NCBI GenBank assembly: GCA_034401135.1
Contig: JAWZSP010000006.1
Location: forward strand, 1,984,001 to 2,048,000
Direction of reading: 5' to 3'
Length of the DNA stretch: 64,000 nt
Source: Volutella citrinella
Lineage: Eukaryota > Ascomycota > Sordariomycetes > Hypocreales > Nectriaceae
Positions 10,411-22,074 of this stretch are shown here, in pieces. A program made the position numbers and the translations under genes. The notes under the pieces are model-generated. The model did not search any database. It saw nothing but the letters and a program-made list of their open reading frames with translations, and was not told the origin of the DNA. Each line of letters starts with the position of its first letter. The stretch's first letter is position 1.

Positions 10411-13400
10411 ATGGCCTCCTCGCTGGCTTCCGACAAACCGGCTCTGCCCGCCCCTGGCGGCGCATCCAACGACCCCTTCGTCACCACGCCCGCGCCTCAC
10501 CACCGCTACTCCAACTTCGACCAGGACCTCTTCATTGCCGGTCCAGCCTCGTCCCCGCGAAGAGCGAAGCGCGCCCTCGAGGCCCATCTCGCCGAAACCG
10601 ACCGTCGCCTCGAGGAAGCCGGCAAATTGGGCACCGCCCTCGTCTCCCAGCGCAAGGCCCTCGCCGAGCAGCTCCACGAGGTCGAAAAGCTGCAGGCCGA
10701 CGGCGATTTGAACCCGGAGCTTCGCCAGAAGCTAGTTGACATTGAAAAGGAGTACAACAACTTGGCACGCGAATCGGCCCGGGCCTTCCTCCCCAAACAG
10801 AGGGTCCCCAGCAATGAGGCCAATCCAGGTTCTCCTTTTGCGCTCGAGAGCCGAAGCGGCAGGGTAAGTTTTGGCAATCGTCAGGCCCAATTTCCATCTA
10901 CGGACCTTGAGTTTGGTCCGCGTTGAAGCCATCAAACTGACATTTCGCCCGTTAGCGTTCCGTCAGCCCCTCCAAGTTCGAGAGTCAAGCCACAGGATCA
11001 CCGACGAAGCTGAGTGTGCCCAACCGCAAAATTCGCAATCAGCCCTCCAACCGCGTCCACGACATCGAATTCGCCGCCGAAATCAGCACCTCGCTTATTG
11101 GCCAAGTCCGAAATCTGCAAGCCTTGCTCGCCGAGCGCGATGAGGAGGTCAAAGACCTCAAGAGCGACAAGTCGCAGCTCGAAATCGAGTCGGAAAGCTT
11201 CCAACAGCGCGCCAAGACCCTCGACGAGAGCGAGAATCGCTACAAGGAAGAGAATTGGAATCTCGAGACGAGGCTTCAGGAGCTCTCAAACCAGCAGAAG
11301 GAAGCTGCCGACCGTGAGAAGAAGCTCATTCAGTCCCTCAACGTTACTCGCTCCGAGAAGGTTGCGGTCCAGAAGGAGCTAGACGAAGTCAAGGTTTCCC
11401 ACGCCAGATTGGGTGAACAGCATGCCGCCGCCGTCAAGCAGCACGACATTGAGCTTGGAACGGTCAAGCGAAGCGTTGCCATGGCTGAAGGCGAGCGTGC
11501 GTCAATGCAGCGCAAGATTGATGATCTTACGAGCCAGAACCAGGAGCTGGCTAGGGCGTTTTCTACGCAACGTGGCAAGGTCCTTGAGCGTGAGCCCAAC
11601 GCCCACATGAGCGAGGAGGACATGGAAGCCGGTGCTGATAATGTCACCCCCGAACACTCCCCGCCTCAATCCCCCATCAAGGGTACTCCCCGCCACATGG
11701 GCTTGGAGGCCGAGACCATCAAGTCGTCGCTGCACCATGCTCAGCGCACCATCCAGAGCCAGCGAGGCCTGCTGCACCGCGAGAAGACCGAGAAGATTGA
11801 GCTCAGGAGGATCATCCAAGACCTTCGCGACGACCTGGAAAAAGCCCGAACCGAGAGCCATGGTAGCAACTCCAGCAGGAAGAACCGCAAGGTGGAATCC
11901 AGGGAGTTCAAGAAGCCCCCTCGTCTGCTGGGAAGCTTCCGCTCGAGCAGGCATGAGATTGTTTCCGACGACCCCGACTGGGAGGACCACCACGACATCT
12001 CCCCTCGTACCGCTACTTCCGGCACCACCGTCACTGCTATGCCCCAAGCGGGCGACACCATTCCCACCGATGCTAGCGAGCAGTTCGATACCGCTAACGA
12101 AGGAGGAGAGTCTGCTTTCGAGTCAGCATTTGAGACCGCCAATGAGCGTGGCACCGAGACCGAGGACTTCCAGACCGTCAACGAGGAGATCTCCGGAAGC
12201 GATGATGCCTTGACTGAGACGGAGACCACGTCGCGTGGATTTGGCAGGATGAAGAAGCCCCCGAGCCTGCCCTCCAGCATGATTCGACACAGCAGCCGCC
12301 ACTCCATCTACAGCACTGCGTCCACCTCTGCCGACGAGGCCGACTTTACTCACTTGCGAACACCCACAGGCACCATCTCTTCTCAGCGCAGCAGCCGGTT
12401 CCGCCTCAGCCGCAACGCCCTTTCGCGGTCATCTCGACAGCCGAGCGAGGAGCCTACTTTGCAGAGCAGCCCCGCCAGCTTCGCCAGCAGCACAGGAGGA
12501 ACGCCGCAGGTCGGCGGCCAGAGTCTGTTTGCTGAGCTTCAGGACTTTGATGGCAGCGATGACGAGTCTGTCGGTGCCAACTCCCCCAGCAGAAGGCGCA
12601 ACCGCTCCCTCACCCCCGCCTCGGCTCTTGGAGAGAGGTCGCCATACTCTGCTGTTCCGCCCATGCCCAAGGCTGTCATGGTGGATAGTGGGGTCATGAC
12701 TGAGCCTGTCAAGATCCTGCCAGCACTCTCCGGATTCGAGACTCCTCCGCCGGCCGCGGGCCAGGATTCATCACCGCCAGCCTCCCCAGCGTCGCCCATC
12801 AGCGTCGTCGGCGACAGCCGGCCCCTGTCGATGACATCCGTCATTGGACCGGGCGACCGTGCCGCTCCCCGCTGGTCCCTCGATGAGCAGCTCAGCGCTT
12901 CTCGCCCTGTATCCATGTCTTATAGCGATGCCGGCGCCCAATTCGACCCTGACATGGAGAAGAAGCTGGCGCAGTTCCCCGCCCCCCCGAACCTGCTCTC
13001 GGCCATCTTGCCACCAACATTGAGCATTTCCGCCATCGCCGCCGAGGACATTGAACCCATTGAGGAACCTGAGGTTGTGCCACCGGTGCCGGACTTGACC
13101 TTTACGTCCCTTTCCACCGCCAGCGTTGAGCCTGTCGCTGAGCCCGAAGTTGCTCCTCCCGCGCTGAGCCTTTCGAACTTTGCCGTTCACAACCTTGAGC
13201 CCGTGGCTGAGCCTGAGGTCCCTCCTCCCAACTTGAGTCTTTCAGGCATTGCCGCCCACAACCTAGAGCCTGTGGCTGAGCCTGAGGTTCCCCCTCCCGC
13301 CTTGAGCCTTTCGAACTTCGCCGTCCACAACCTCGAGCCCGTGGCTGAGCCCGAAATTGTTCCTCCCGCCCTCAGCCTTTCGAACTTTGCTGTTCATAAC

Positions 13401-16400
13401 CTAGAGCCAGTCGCTGAACCTGAGGTTCCTCCTCCCAGCCTGAGCCTCTCAGGGATTGCCACCCACAACCTGGAGCCTGTGGCTGAGCCTGAGGTTCCTC
13501 TTCCTAACTTGACCTTCTCAGGTATTGCTATCCACAACTTGGAGCCTGTGGCTGAGCCCGAGGTTCCTCCTCCTGCCCTGAGCCTTTCGAACTTCGCCGT
13601 TCATAACTTGGAGCCAGTCGCTGAGCCCGAAGTTCCTCCTCCCAACTTGAGCCTCTCGGCTCTTGCTGCCCACGACCTGGAGCCTGTGGCTGAGCCTCCT
13701 GTTGTTCCTCCTGCTCTCAGCGTTTCAGCCCTCGCTATTCACAACCTGGACCCTGTGGCTGAACCTGAGGTGCCTCCACCCGCCCTCTCACTCTCGACCA
13801 TTGCTGTTGAGAACCTGGAGCCTGTGGCAGAACCCGTTGTTCTTCCACCTCCTCTTAGTGTTTCAGCTTTGGCTGTCCACAGCCTGGAGCCCGTGGCCGA
13901 GCCCGAGGTCCTTCCTCCAGCCCTCAGCATCTCGGCCATTGCTGCCCACAACTTGGAGCCCCTGGAGGAGCTTATCACGCCCCCGCCTGCCCTCAGCTTC
14001 TCCAACATTCTTCATGAGAATGTGGAGCCCAAGGAGGAGCCCACCCCTCCTGCGCCTGAGCTCTCTCTGACAACCATTTCGGCCCAAATACTGGAGCCGA
14101 TTGCCGAACCGGAAGTGCCATTGCCTATCTTGACTCTGGCCAACGTGTCGGTCGAGACTGTCGAGCCAATCGCTGAGCCGGAGCCACCTGCTCTCTTGCT
14201 GAGCATGTCCCCCCTCCTAACCGAGTCTGTAGAGCCTATCGTCGAGCCTGAGGTGGCCTTGCCCGCAGTCGTGGTGCCGACACCACCCACTCTCAACCTG
14301 TCCTCGATCCAGACGGAGCATGTCGAGCCCATCGCCCATGAATCACCCGAATTGAGCATTTCGACGATTGTGGGCGAACATGTTGAGCCTGTCGAGGAGC
14401 CTGCTCCCGAGCCAATCGTACCCGAACTTAGCATGTCATCTATTGCACGTGAACATGTTGAGCCTATCGCTCCTTTGGAACCGGAACCCGACAAGGCCCC
14501 CGAGCTTTCCATCTCTACCATCCAAGGGGAGAACATTGAGCCCGTCGCTTCTGCACCGCCCGATCTGGCCATCTCGGTGCTCTCTACTCAGGAGGTCGAG
14601 CCTGTCATTGAACCTGAGGTCATTGTTCTTCCTCCCGTTCTTGGTCTCTCCACAATCCAGGCAGAGCACTGCGAACCCAAGGAGGAGCCCCAGCCCGTCC
14701 ATATTCCGGTCAAGCTGTCATACTCGAACCTCTCATCTCAGCAGGTTGAGCCCGTCGCTGACCGGAAACCCTTACCTCCCCCGCTTTCTTTGTCTACCAT
14801 TGCCACGGAGAAGGTCAATCCTGTTCTCGAGCCAGCCACCCCCCCGCCCACCCTGGTCCTTTCTTCAATCGCCGCCGAAGGTGTGGTGCCCATCAAGCCC
14901 GTGGAGCACCAGCGCAGCGTTCCCAACTTTGGATTCTCTGCTATTGAATCTATTGAAACCCGACCTATGACCCCTCGCAGCCCTTGGAGAGACGGGTTCA
15001 TTCTTCCCCGCGACAGTGACTTGACCTTTTCTGTCGCGAAGGTGGAGACGCCTCAGAACAAGACGCTGAGCCGCAACAAGAGCCGTGACCTCCCTACATT
15101 CATCGCAGAGGATGAGACTAGACAGTCTCCTTCCGACTCACCGCTGGCCGAGACGCCGGAGTCGCAGCGTCCTTTCAGGGAGATCTCCTCCAATGCTAGC
15201 ATTCGGCAACCACGAAAGGCAGCCGTACCGACCAGCGACCAAGGCGCTCAGACATCTCTGACGTCTGATGCTATTGACGCCATGCTCAACTCGACTCGCA
15301 CTGGCATCGAGAAGAAGCCCTCCATCGGCAGCTTTGGAACTCCCGCGACAACTGGCACGACAGGCACTGTTAGGATCCGCCGATCTCAAGAGTTCTTCAG
15401 CAGCCCGCTCCGCAACAAGGGCAAATACGCCGACGATGTTTCCGAGAACGACTCCATCCGCAGGCCAGACAGCTCCGCTAGTGCCCGTACGTCATCCATT
15501 ATGGACGCTCCTCCTCTGCCACCGAACCATCGCCAGGTCATCGAGGCTGCCCGAACCGGCTCTTCTCAAGGCAACATGCCGCCTCCTCTCTGGCCCGCGT
15601 CGGCTCTCAAGCAGCAGCGCCCGACCACCCCCAACAATGTGCAACCCATGTCCTCAATCTCTACCCGTGGCACCCCGACACCGCGTGCGTTGCGCAATGG
15701 CGTGGCCGATATTATGGAACCATCGTCTCCCACTAAGCTCACGGCCGCGTCACGAAAGTCGTCCGTGTCTTCGTTTGCCTCCGAACTCGAAACTCGCTTC
15801 AACATGCGCCCCTCTGAAATGGGCATCGACCCCACTGGATTCGGGCCCAACACTGATCCTCGCATGATCCAGGCCATTACCCAGACCATGATTGGCGAGT
15901 ACTTGTGGAAGTACACGCGCAAGACGGGCCGCGGGGAAATGTCTGAGAAGCGGCACAGGAGATACTTCTGGGTTCACCCATATACCCGAACTCTGTACTG
16001 GAGCGACCGCGATCCATCGAGTGCTGGTAAATCCGAGCTGAAGGCCAAGAGTGTTTCAATTGAGGCAGTTCGAGTCGTTACGGACGACAACCCAATGCCC
16101 CCGGGACTTCACCGCAAGAGCTTGGTCATTCTGTCTCCGGGCAGGACGATCAAGTTCACCTGTACTACGGGCCAGCGACACGAGACCTGGTTCAACGCAC
16201 TGTCATACCTGCTGCTGCGAACCAACACCGATGCACAGACTGATGCTGACGAGATGGCGGAGAATATCACCCGCGAAGACGTGGACGAGTTCAACCCCCA
16301 GGTCGGCCGTACACCCGTCAACGGTACCCGACCTGGTCCTGCAGCGTCTCTCTCTTCGTACAACTCCCGCCCTTCCCGAACCGACTCGCCAGTGATGTCG

Positions 16401-16823
16401 ATGGCCATCCCGACCCTGACGCCCAAGACGCCAGGAACCCGACCTACTCCTGGAACATTGAGCAAGCTGAGCGGCTACTGGAAGGGAAGCATTGGTAGAG
16501 GACGGGGCCGAGCGGTTAGTGGCCAGGACCTAAGTATCTACGAGGCTAGCGAAGCCCACGACAGCGCCGAGGACCTGCGCGAGATAATTGAGCGGCAAGA
16601 TAGGGAAGCCGACCGTCTCGAGAACGTCCGGGCCTGCTGCGATGGTAAGTCTCTGAACTAATCCATGCCCGTTTCCCTCTAACACACTCTAGGCAAACAC
16701 GATGTCGGCACTCTGCACCGAAGCCTGAAGAAGGGCCGCAGCTTCCACGGCCACCACTCTCACTCTCACCCTGGACTTTCCGCCAACCACTCCGGCATGG
16801 GATCTCTACGGGCCCGCGCCTAA
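10411..16823 (+). CDS. NUM1/ApsA-type cortical protein: coiled coil, about 27 tandem repeats, PH domain
   Basis: Exons are 10411-10863, 10956-16644 and 16693-16823, giving 2090 aa. The N-terminus has a coiled-coil region (about 50-330), where Num1/ApsA proteins bind membranes or mitochondria. A disordered Ser/Thr/Pro-rich segment follows. About 27 tandem repeats of roughly 23 residues (consensus LEPVAEPEVPPPALSLSNFA plus 3) span about residues 848-1480. A PH domain is at about 1795-1905 (GEYLWKYTRK...RRYFWVHPYTRTLYW...TCTTGQRHETWFNAL), and a His-rich tail ends the protein. Num1/ApsA anchors dynein at the cell cortex through PH binding to phosphoinositides and so positions nuclei and mitochondria. 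The coiled-coil plus repeats plus C-terminal PH order identifies the family; the repeat unit differs from the 64-residue repeat of yeast Num1. Both introns have GTAAGT donors and keep the frame. Confidence 0.9.
13045..14960 (+). repeat. Tandem 69-bp coding repeats in the NUM1/ApsA-like gene
   Basis: About 27 head-to-tail units, each starting at the codons for (L/V/I)EP(V/I)AEPE. Units 2-13 (about 13110-13960) are near-identical and exactly 23 codons long. Later units diverge and vary from 20 to 31 codons. The gradient from uniform to diverged units suggests recent expansion or gene conversion in the first half. Confidence 0.85.
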
Positions 16824-17914
16824 TCTGCTCAAAGATGAGCGCCCTCAACAGCTGCCATTCTCATGGCGCAACAAACCGACCACGTCTCTCTTTAGACACA
16901 TCCAACTTGTTACGACTCCACATCCTCACGGAAATTTCATGACACTGATGATATTTTATTTTCCTTTGCCACGTCTATGGACCTCACCTAATGAGGCTCA
17001 CCGCCTACGTCAGCCTCGGAAGCTTCCAACTCCGCCTACTCAGCCATCGCCATGGCTACGACATGCCAATCTTTTATTTTCTAGTTTTAATCTCCTACTC
17101 AATCAGCACAGTCTGAACCGCCACAAAACCGAAAAAAAAAACCTTCAGCAAAGATTGCACCGACCGGCCCTCGAGGCTGGATCACAACGTCGAATTTCCT
17201 TGCTTCAGTGTTCCTTGTCGAACCAGCGACCGGGGCAAAGTCCCCGGTGTATGTATCCTTTTGTTCGGGTGTCTTGCGGGGGGCTGCCGGTCGCCACCAT
17301 ATCCGCCGCCGGGCTTCCCCCCCGAAACTCCTCACGCGGCGTCTTGTTTTGTGTACGAGTCGAGTGGTGTAATGCTCCCTTGGGCCAGGTTTCTGTTTCT
17401 GATGCAGCATGCACGCGCAAAAGGCAAAATGTCTCCTTGTTTTTCGATCCAGATTGCGTTGATGTCGAGATACCTGAATTTGGTAGAACGGACAGTCTCT
17501 CGTGGGGAAGGGTAATCGAGGGAGGCACAGCTGGAAGAGAAGATAGAGGATGAGTCTATCTGTACCAGCCCCTTGCAGGCGTATTCTGCGGGGTGTCTGT
17601 ACTGATGATTGAATGAGATTTCCTTGTAATTTTGCCCTGATGTTCATTTTTGGAGTGTGTGACGAATGATTGCAGGTGAGTCTCAGCGTGTGACGGTGTT
17701 TACGAGCCCTGGCAGAGCATCCATCCTCACGCCATCTCACTCACACACCGGGACTTGAAGAAACGCCGATTACAAACGAACCAAAATTGTTTCAATTTGC
17801 TGCCTAAATATCCCGAAAAAAATCCAAAGCACAAACACAAAAGCCGCCTGTTCAAATCGTTACCATTTGCTCCCCAACTACCACAACGCCGCCTGTTGAC
17901 TATTGACGGGCTGC
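16824..17914. other. Intergenic: convergent 3' flanks
   Basis: Lies between the 3' ends of the NUM1-type gene (plus) and the APH-like gene (minus). No supported gene was found. Several AT-rich stretches (about 16940-17150 and 17750-17830) may hold polyadenylation signals for both. Confidence 0.6.
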
Positions 17915-19504
17915 TTAAACCGCAGATTCCTCATCGTCGGAATCGAGGGACATAGCCTCGGGGAATTCAGCCTCAATCCATTGCCACAGCTTCGCATCGG
18001 CAATGAACCCTGGGTCCCGCTCCGCCGCCTCTGTCAGCTTTGTTGCCAGGGCAAGACGAAGTTCTCCCACCTCCTGAAATCTTCTGGCTTCCTTATACCT
18101 GATCTCAGCCGCTGACGGATTGCCTAGATTGAGGATCCTCAGCAACACCTGGTGGGGTTCCAACTGGGCAAGGTCGGAGATGTGGCGGGAAGCCTCGGGG
18201 GGGCCTGGGACCTGAAGCGCGTCATAAAGCATGGAGAAGTAAAAGGAGGCATGGGAAGATGTCAGGCGGACCAGGCGCTGGAAGGCCCAGCTCAGATCCC
18301 CCTTTTCCCACCAGCTGGAAGGGATGAAGGTGCCGAATTGGCTGAAGCCAGCCCTGTAGGCAGCCACCTGGTTTGGTGGGGGTGGTAAGAAAGTGTTGCC
18401 GAGGCTGGGCGTTGCGAGGAGCTCCGGGATGGGGACCGTCGAGGTCGATCCCCATCCGGTCACACATGTGATGTTGAATGCCTCGTCAACGTAGATGTTG
18501 CTAGCTGTCAAGTCGGGGTGGCAGAGGGGGAAGCCACTGGCTTCGTCGAGAGACAGGAACGGCAGCATCGCTTGGAGCTGGTACGCGACGATGGCAAAGG
18601 CAAGGCGGTTCTCGCCGCAGCGGATCTTTTGGCCCAGAGTAACAAAGTCTACCCAGTGGGCGATGGCCTTCAAGCAGCTTTGCCAGCTATCAAACTCGAC
18701 CGGGTGTGGGATTGGGGCATTGAAGCAATGTGTTCCGAGCTCAAGTTGGGTGACATGGATCCAAAACTGAGAAACTGCAGCACTCAAAAACTCTTGCTCG
18801 GAGTGGTAGAAGCCTCCACCAGGTCCAAGGAGGAACTCTCTTCTCTTCCAGATGAGTGCTGGGTGGAGGGATTGGGAAAGCTCAGGGGCAACAGGGCCGT
18901 CACCATCTTTGAACAAGGACCCGATCTTGTCCATGCGCTTGTCCAAAAGCTGGGCCGCGAAGGCGCCAAGTTGTCTCATGACCTTCTCTTTGGCCCATTC
19001 CGGGATGGGCCGTAGGGAGGACCTGGTAGGCTCGGGCATGGACTCTTTGACGCCAGCCCAGTCGAACTCGGAGAGGAGCTTGCCGGCTGGCTTCGACATC
19101 AGGTAGAAAGGCAACTCGACCGGGTCCTCACCGGAGTCACTAAGAGTTATGTCAGTACACGAAACAACAGAATCGGAGTGGGTTGCTCACCTGAAGCAGT
19201 GAATCTCCGGGACAGGGATTGTTGTGTTCTCGCGGAGGTAGTTCAGGGTGGCCATCTCGCTAACAAGGATCTCAAGAGTTGCTTCTTGGCTCACAATTGC
19301 ATCAATGTCATAGCGGGGAGCGCGGAAGAGCATGTTGTCCCCTTTGCTGAAGTAGACAGTGATGGACCAATACAAGGTGTCAGCGGTTGGGGTTTCAGAG
19401 AGAGAGATCCAGGGGTCGGAGCCATCGCCAACCTGTTTGGCGATGGACAGCATGTTCCAGATGTTGAACCGGTCGTATTTGAAAACCCTCAGAGCCATGG
19501 CCAC
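17915..19504 (-). CDS. Aminoglycoside phosphotransferase (APH)-like kinase, probably inactive
   Basis: Two exons: 19504-19191 and 19139-17915, 512 aa. The intron AG|GTGAGC...CTTAG|T gives the junction CFSDSGEDPVELPFYLM, the usual hinge of fungal APH-family proteins (TTIPVPEIHCF before it). The catalytic loop reads CHPDLTASNIYVD. The following metal-binding segment, normally like ITGVIDWED, reads ITCVTGWGS, so the Asp and acidic neighbour are Gly. Fungal APH-like proteins are mostly of unknown substrate; this one may be a pseudokinase. A methionine two codons in (19498) is an alternative start. It is convergent with the NUM1-type gene. The family call is firm and loss of activity is inference. 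Confidence 0.82.
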
Positions 19505-19554
19505 AGAAGCAGAGTTGCGACTCTGGGCATGTCTTGAGGGATGAGGAAGTCAAA

Positions 19555-19585
19555 GAAGATGAGGATGAGGATGAGGATGAAGAAG
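19555..19585 (+). repeat. GAGGAT simple-sequence repeat
   Basis: Several GAGGAT/GAAGAT units in the immediate 5' flank of the APH-like gene (read on plus). It is a microsatellite and likely length-polymorphic. Confidence 0.7.
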
Positions 19586-19794
19586 CAAGAGAGAGCGAGA
19601 GAGCGGAGGGAAAAGAAATATATCCAGGAAGTGGGCGAGTCCAGGACCCCAGACGACTCGGGTCGAGTCTTGGAGCTACAACAACAGACAGACAGACAGA
19701 TAGGCTACAGCATCGGCGTCAATCAATGGCAAACAGGACTTGACGGAATGGGATGTAATGGCATGACTAGGAAGCAGCCAGCCGACAGATGGCC

Positions 19795-19814
19795 GGGGGG
19801 GGGGGGGGGGGGGG
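19795..19814 (+). repeat. Poly-G tract (20 nt)
   Basis: Twenty consecutive G residues in intergenic DNA. Such runs are prone to replication and sequencing slippage, so the exact length is uncertain. Confidence 0.8.
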
Positions 19815-20466
19815 AAGGGCTCAGCCGGGCGCCAGCCAAGTTTACGAGTTCACTAATCATCTGCTGCAACCCGTTGCATGGAAAGAAAAAGAAACGATAC
19901 AAACCGTAGACGAGCGGGGTTGGATCGTGATAGGACCAGAAGAACCATGGCTGAGCTGCACGCATCAAGCCGACGACTATTGATTGGAGTTGTCTGGTCA
20001 TTCGGTGGGCGAAGAGACGGCGAGGAGGGGAAGAGGAGGGCTCGCCGTGCTGTGGGCAACTGACCCAGGCGTTTAGGCTACCTAGGTATCTGGGGGCTCT
20101 GCTTCTGGGCTTGGCTACAGCGGCAGGAGCGCCACCGGGCGAACAGCCATGCTCCGGGCCATCACCTTAGGTTCTGATGCGGCACTCCAGCGCCAGCCCG
20201 CCTTTCTGCATCTCAGGTTCCTCAAAGTACCTAACCCATGACCGGGAATGACTCAGGCTGGCGGCTATGTGCAGCTCTTGCTCCCTCCTAATTGCTGGCG
20301 GAAGCATGGGACCTGCCCAGCTGAGGCATCGAGCGAGGGAGCGACGGGGCAACTACGCTAGGAAAGCAGGCTGCCGTCAAAAAAGCCGTATCCAGCCTGC
20401 CACACCGGACAAGCCTCCTCCTGCAATGCACCTGCGCCCATCACCTCGACCGTCCACCGCCTCAGA

Positions 20467-22074
20467 TTACTCGTCAGAAAGAATGTACTCCAACTTGCGC
20501 AACGTATTGATACGAGGCGGGAGGGCGCAGAGGGAGATGCTTCTGCTTTCGTCCAGGTGCACCGCGAATATGCCCGCCGCCGTCGCCGGTGCCATGTCCC
20601 GCGCTACACTGTCGCCCACATAGGCCATCTCCCCCGCCGAAATGCCCAGGTGCCGCAGGACAGCCTCAAACAGCCCGTCCGTCTTGGCCACACCGAAGCC
20701 GTTTGTCGTCGCAAGGAAGTCGACGTAGGGCTCCAGACTGAGACATCGAAGCGCCCTCTCCTGCGCGTCCTGTGGGCCCTCGGTGATGATGACCACCTTC
20801 TTGCCCAGCCTCTTGAGCAGCGATAGCAGCCCGACCGCACCACACTTAGCCTCGAGCGCTCCCGTGAGGACGGCTTCGTACGTGTCGAGATGCTTGTCCA
20901 TGGCGTCGTCGTCTGCATGGAGGCTGAGCTTGTCCAACACCACCTGAAATCTCTCTTGGCGGTAAGCCCGCGACGTCTTGCCGTCGACAAACGCCGCGGA
21001 AGTCTTCCCCGTGAGTACCTTGGAGTACTCGTCTCGCAGCCCTGATATCGGCGTCCCGTGCTGGTGTGACATGGCCTCCAACACTGCAGCCGTGGCTTTC
21101 CCAGATGCTCGCCGGTACTCATGCAGGGTGTCGTCCAGGTCGAAGCCGAACCACTCCTTGTCCAGCAGCGTCCGACGCAGGCTCATCACATCTTGCCTGA
21201 GGCACGACAGATACAGCCGGCCCAGCTCTCCCTCGAGCGCCTCCTTTTCGTCGTTGGAGAGCAATCCGTGGGGGGCCGTGTCCATGACGCAGCGGCTGGC
21301 CCTGGCGGTTACAAACGGGTCGGGTGCGCCTTTTTCGTACAGCCTTCTCTCCTGCTCGGTTGCAAAGGAAAAGGAGGAGCCGAATGGTCTTTTGAAGCTG
21401 AGCAGCGACTCAGTAAAGGGCAACTGCCACCAGTCGCAGATACGCTTAATCTCAGTCTGCGGATCGGCAATGACGTGCTCGTACACTAGGAGGGAGATGG
21501 CGTCGGACGGAGCCTGGTAGAGCATCTGAAACATGGCCAGATAGCAGTCCACTAGGCGCTGCCGGCTGTCACGCTCAAAATAGCTGGAGCCGTCGCCGTC
21601 TCCGGCCCCATCACACCCGATCGCCTTCCAGCTATCAAAAACCCGGATGGGGTCTCGGATGAGGGCCACCGGTCGAACGAGGCCCGCGATGGTAGGGTTG
21701 GCCAGCAGCGCTGATAGGCCGCTTGCATGCTGGTGGCTTGCACTGCCCAGTTCCTCTCTGCAAACCAGGAACCTGCGGCCTGAGCCGACGGCATCCACAA
21801 AGACAGGGTGATGTTCCGGGCTCTGGAGGATGGAGAAGTCCGGGCTTAGGGGTTCGCCTTCGGCAGCTGCTGCTCGCCCGTGCGAAATTATGCGGCTTGC
21901 GACTGCACATGCAGGCGACTCGGCGAAGATCCTCATCAATAGCGCCGAGCCACTGCGGGGACAAGCAGCGAATAGCCGAAGCCGTGGAGGCGGGCAGGGC
22001 GTTGCAGAGTGCGGGTCGTCTACGTCGCGGGACGGAGAGTCTGCAACCATTTCGATCCAAGGACAGCTTGCCAC
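20467..22074 (-). CDS. Sulfotransferase-like / HAD hydrolase fusion protein
   Basis: One intronless frame of 535 aa. The N-terminal half resembles P-loop sulfotransferases: FAACPRSGSALLMRIF (35-50) matches the 5'-phosphosulfate loop of PAPS enzymes, and ALIRDPIRVFDSWK (137-150) matches the R-D-P...S 3'-phosphate motif. The C-terminal half is a HAD-superfamily hydrolase with motif I DLDDT (312-316), motif II Thr431 in VVIITEG, motif III Lys464, and motif IV GDSVARD (487-493), plus a helical cap between I and II. HAD enzymes with D-x-D-x-T usually dephosphorylate small metabolites. A two-step use on one substrate is inference. The start may instead be the Met at 22050. There are no close neighbours, and I see no frame break between the halves. 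Confidence 0.8.
   Translation of the reverse strand: MASCPWIEMVADSPSRDVDDPHSATPCPPPRLRLFAACPRSGSALLMRIFAESPACAVASRIISHGRAAAAEGEPLSPDFSILQSPEHHPVFVDAVGSGRRFLVCREELGSASHQHASGLSALLANPTIAGLVRPVALIRDPIRVFDSWKAIGCDGAGDGDGSSYFERDSRQRLVDCYLAMFQMLYQAPSDAISLLVYEHVIADPQTEIKRICDWWQLPFTESLLSFKRPFGSSFSFATEQERRLYEKGAPDPFVTARASRCVMDTAPHGLLSNDEKEALEGELGRLYLSCLRQDVMSLRRTLLDKEWFGFDLDDTLHEYRRASGKATAAVLEAMSHQHGTPISGLRDEYSKVLTGKTSAAFVDGKTSRAYRQERFQVVLDKLSLHADDDAMDKHLDTYEAVLTGALEAKCGAVGLLSLLKRLGKKVVIITEGPQDAQERALRCLSLEPYVDFLATTNGFGVAKTDGLFEAVLRHLGISAGEMAYVGDSVARDMAPATAAGIFAVHLDESRSISLCALPPRINTLRKLEYILSDE

Larger units (their letters stand above)
19505..20466. other. Intergenic with simple repeats
   Basis: No supported gene. 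Holds a GAGGAT repeat just upstream of the APH-like start, an ACAG run at about 19685-19700, and a 20-nt G tract. Confidence 0.6.

Noticed and set aside
13045..14960. Regular repeats as a CRISPR array
   Set aside because: Units are coding, 69 bp with no unique spacers, and sit inside an open frame of a eukaryotic gene.
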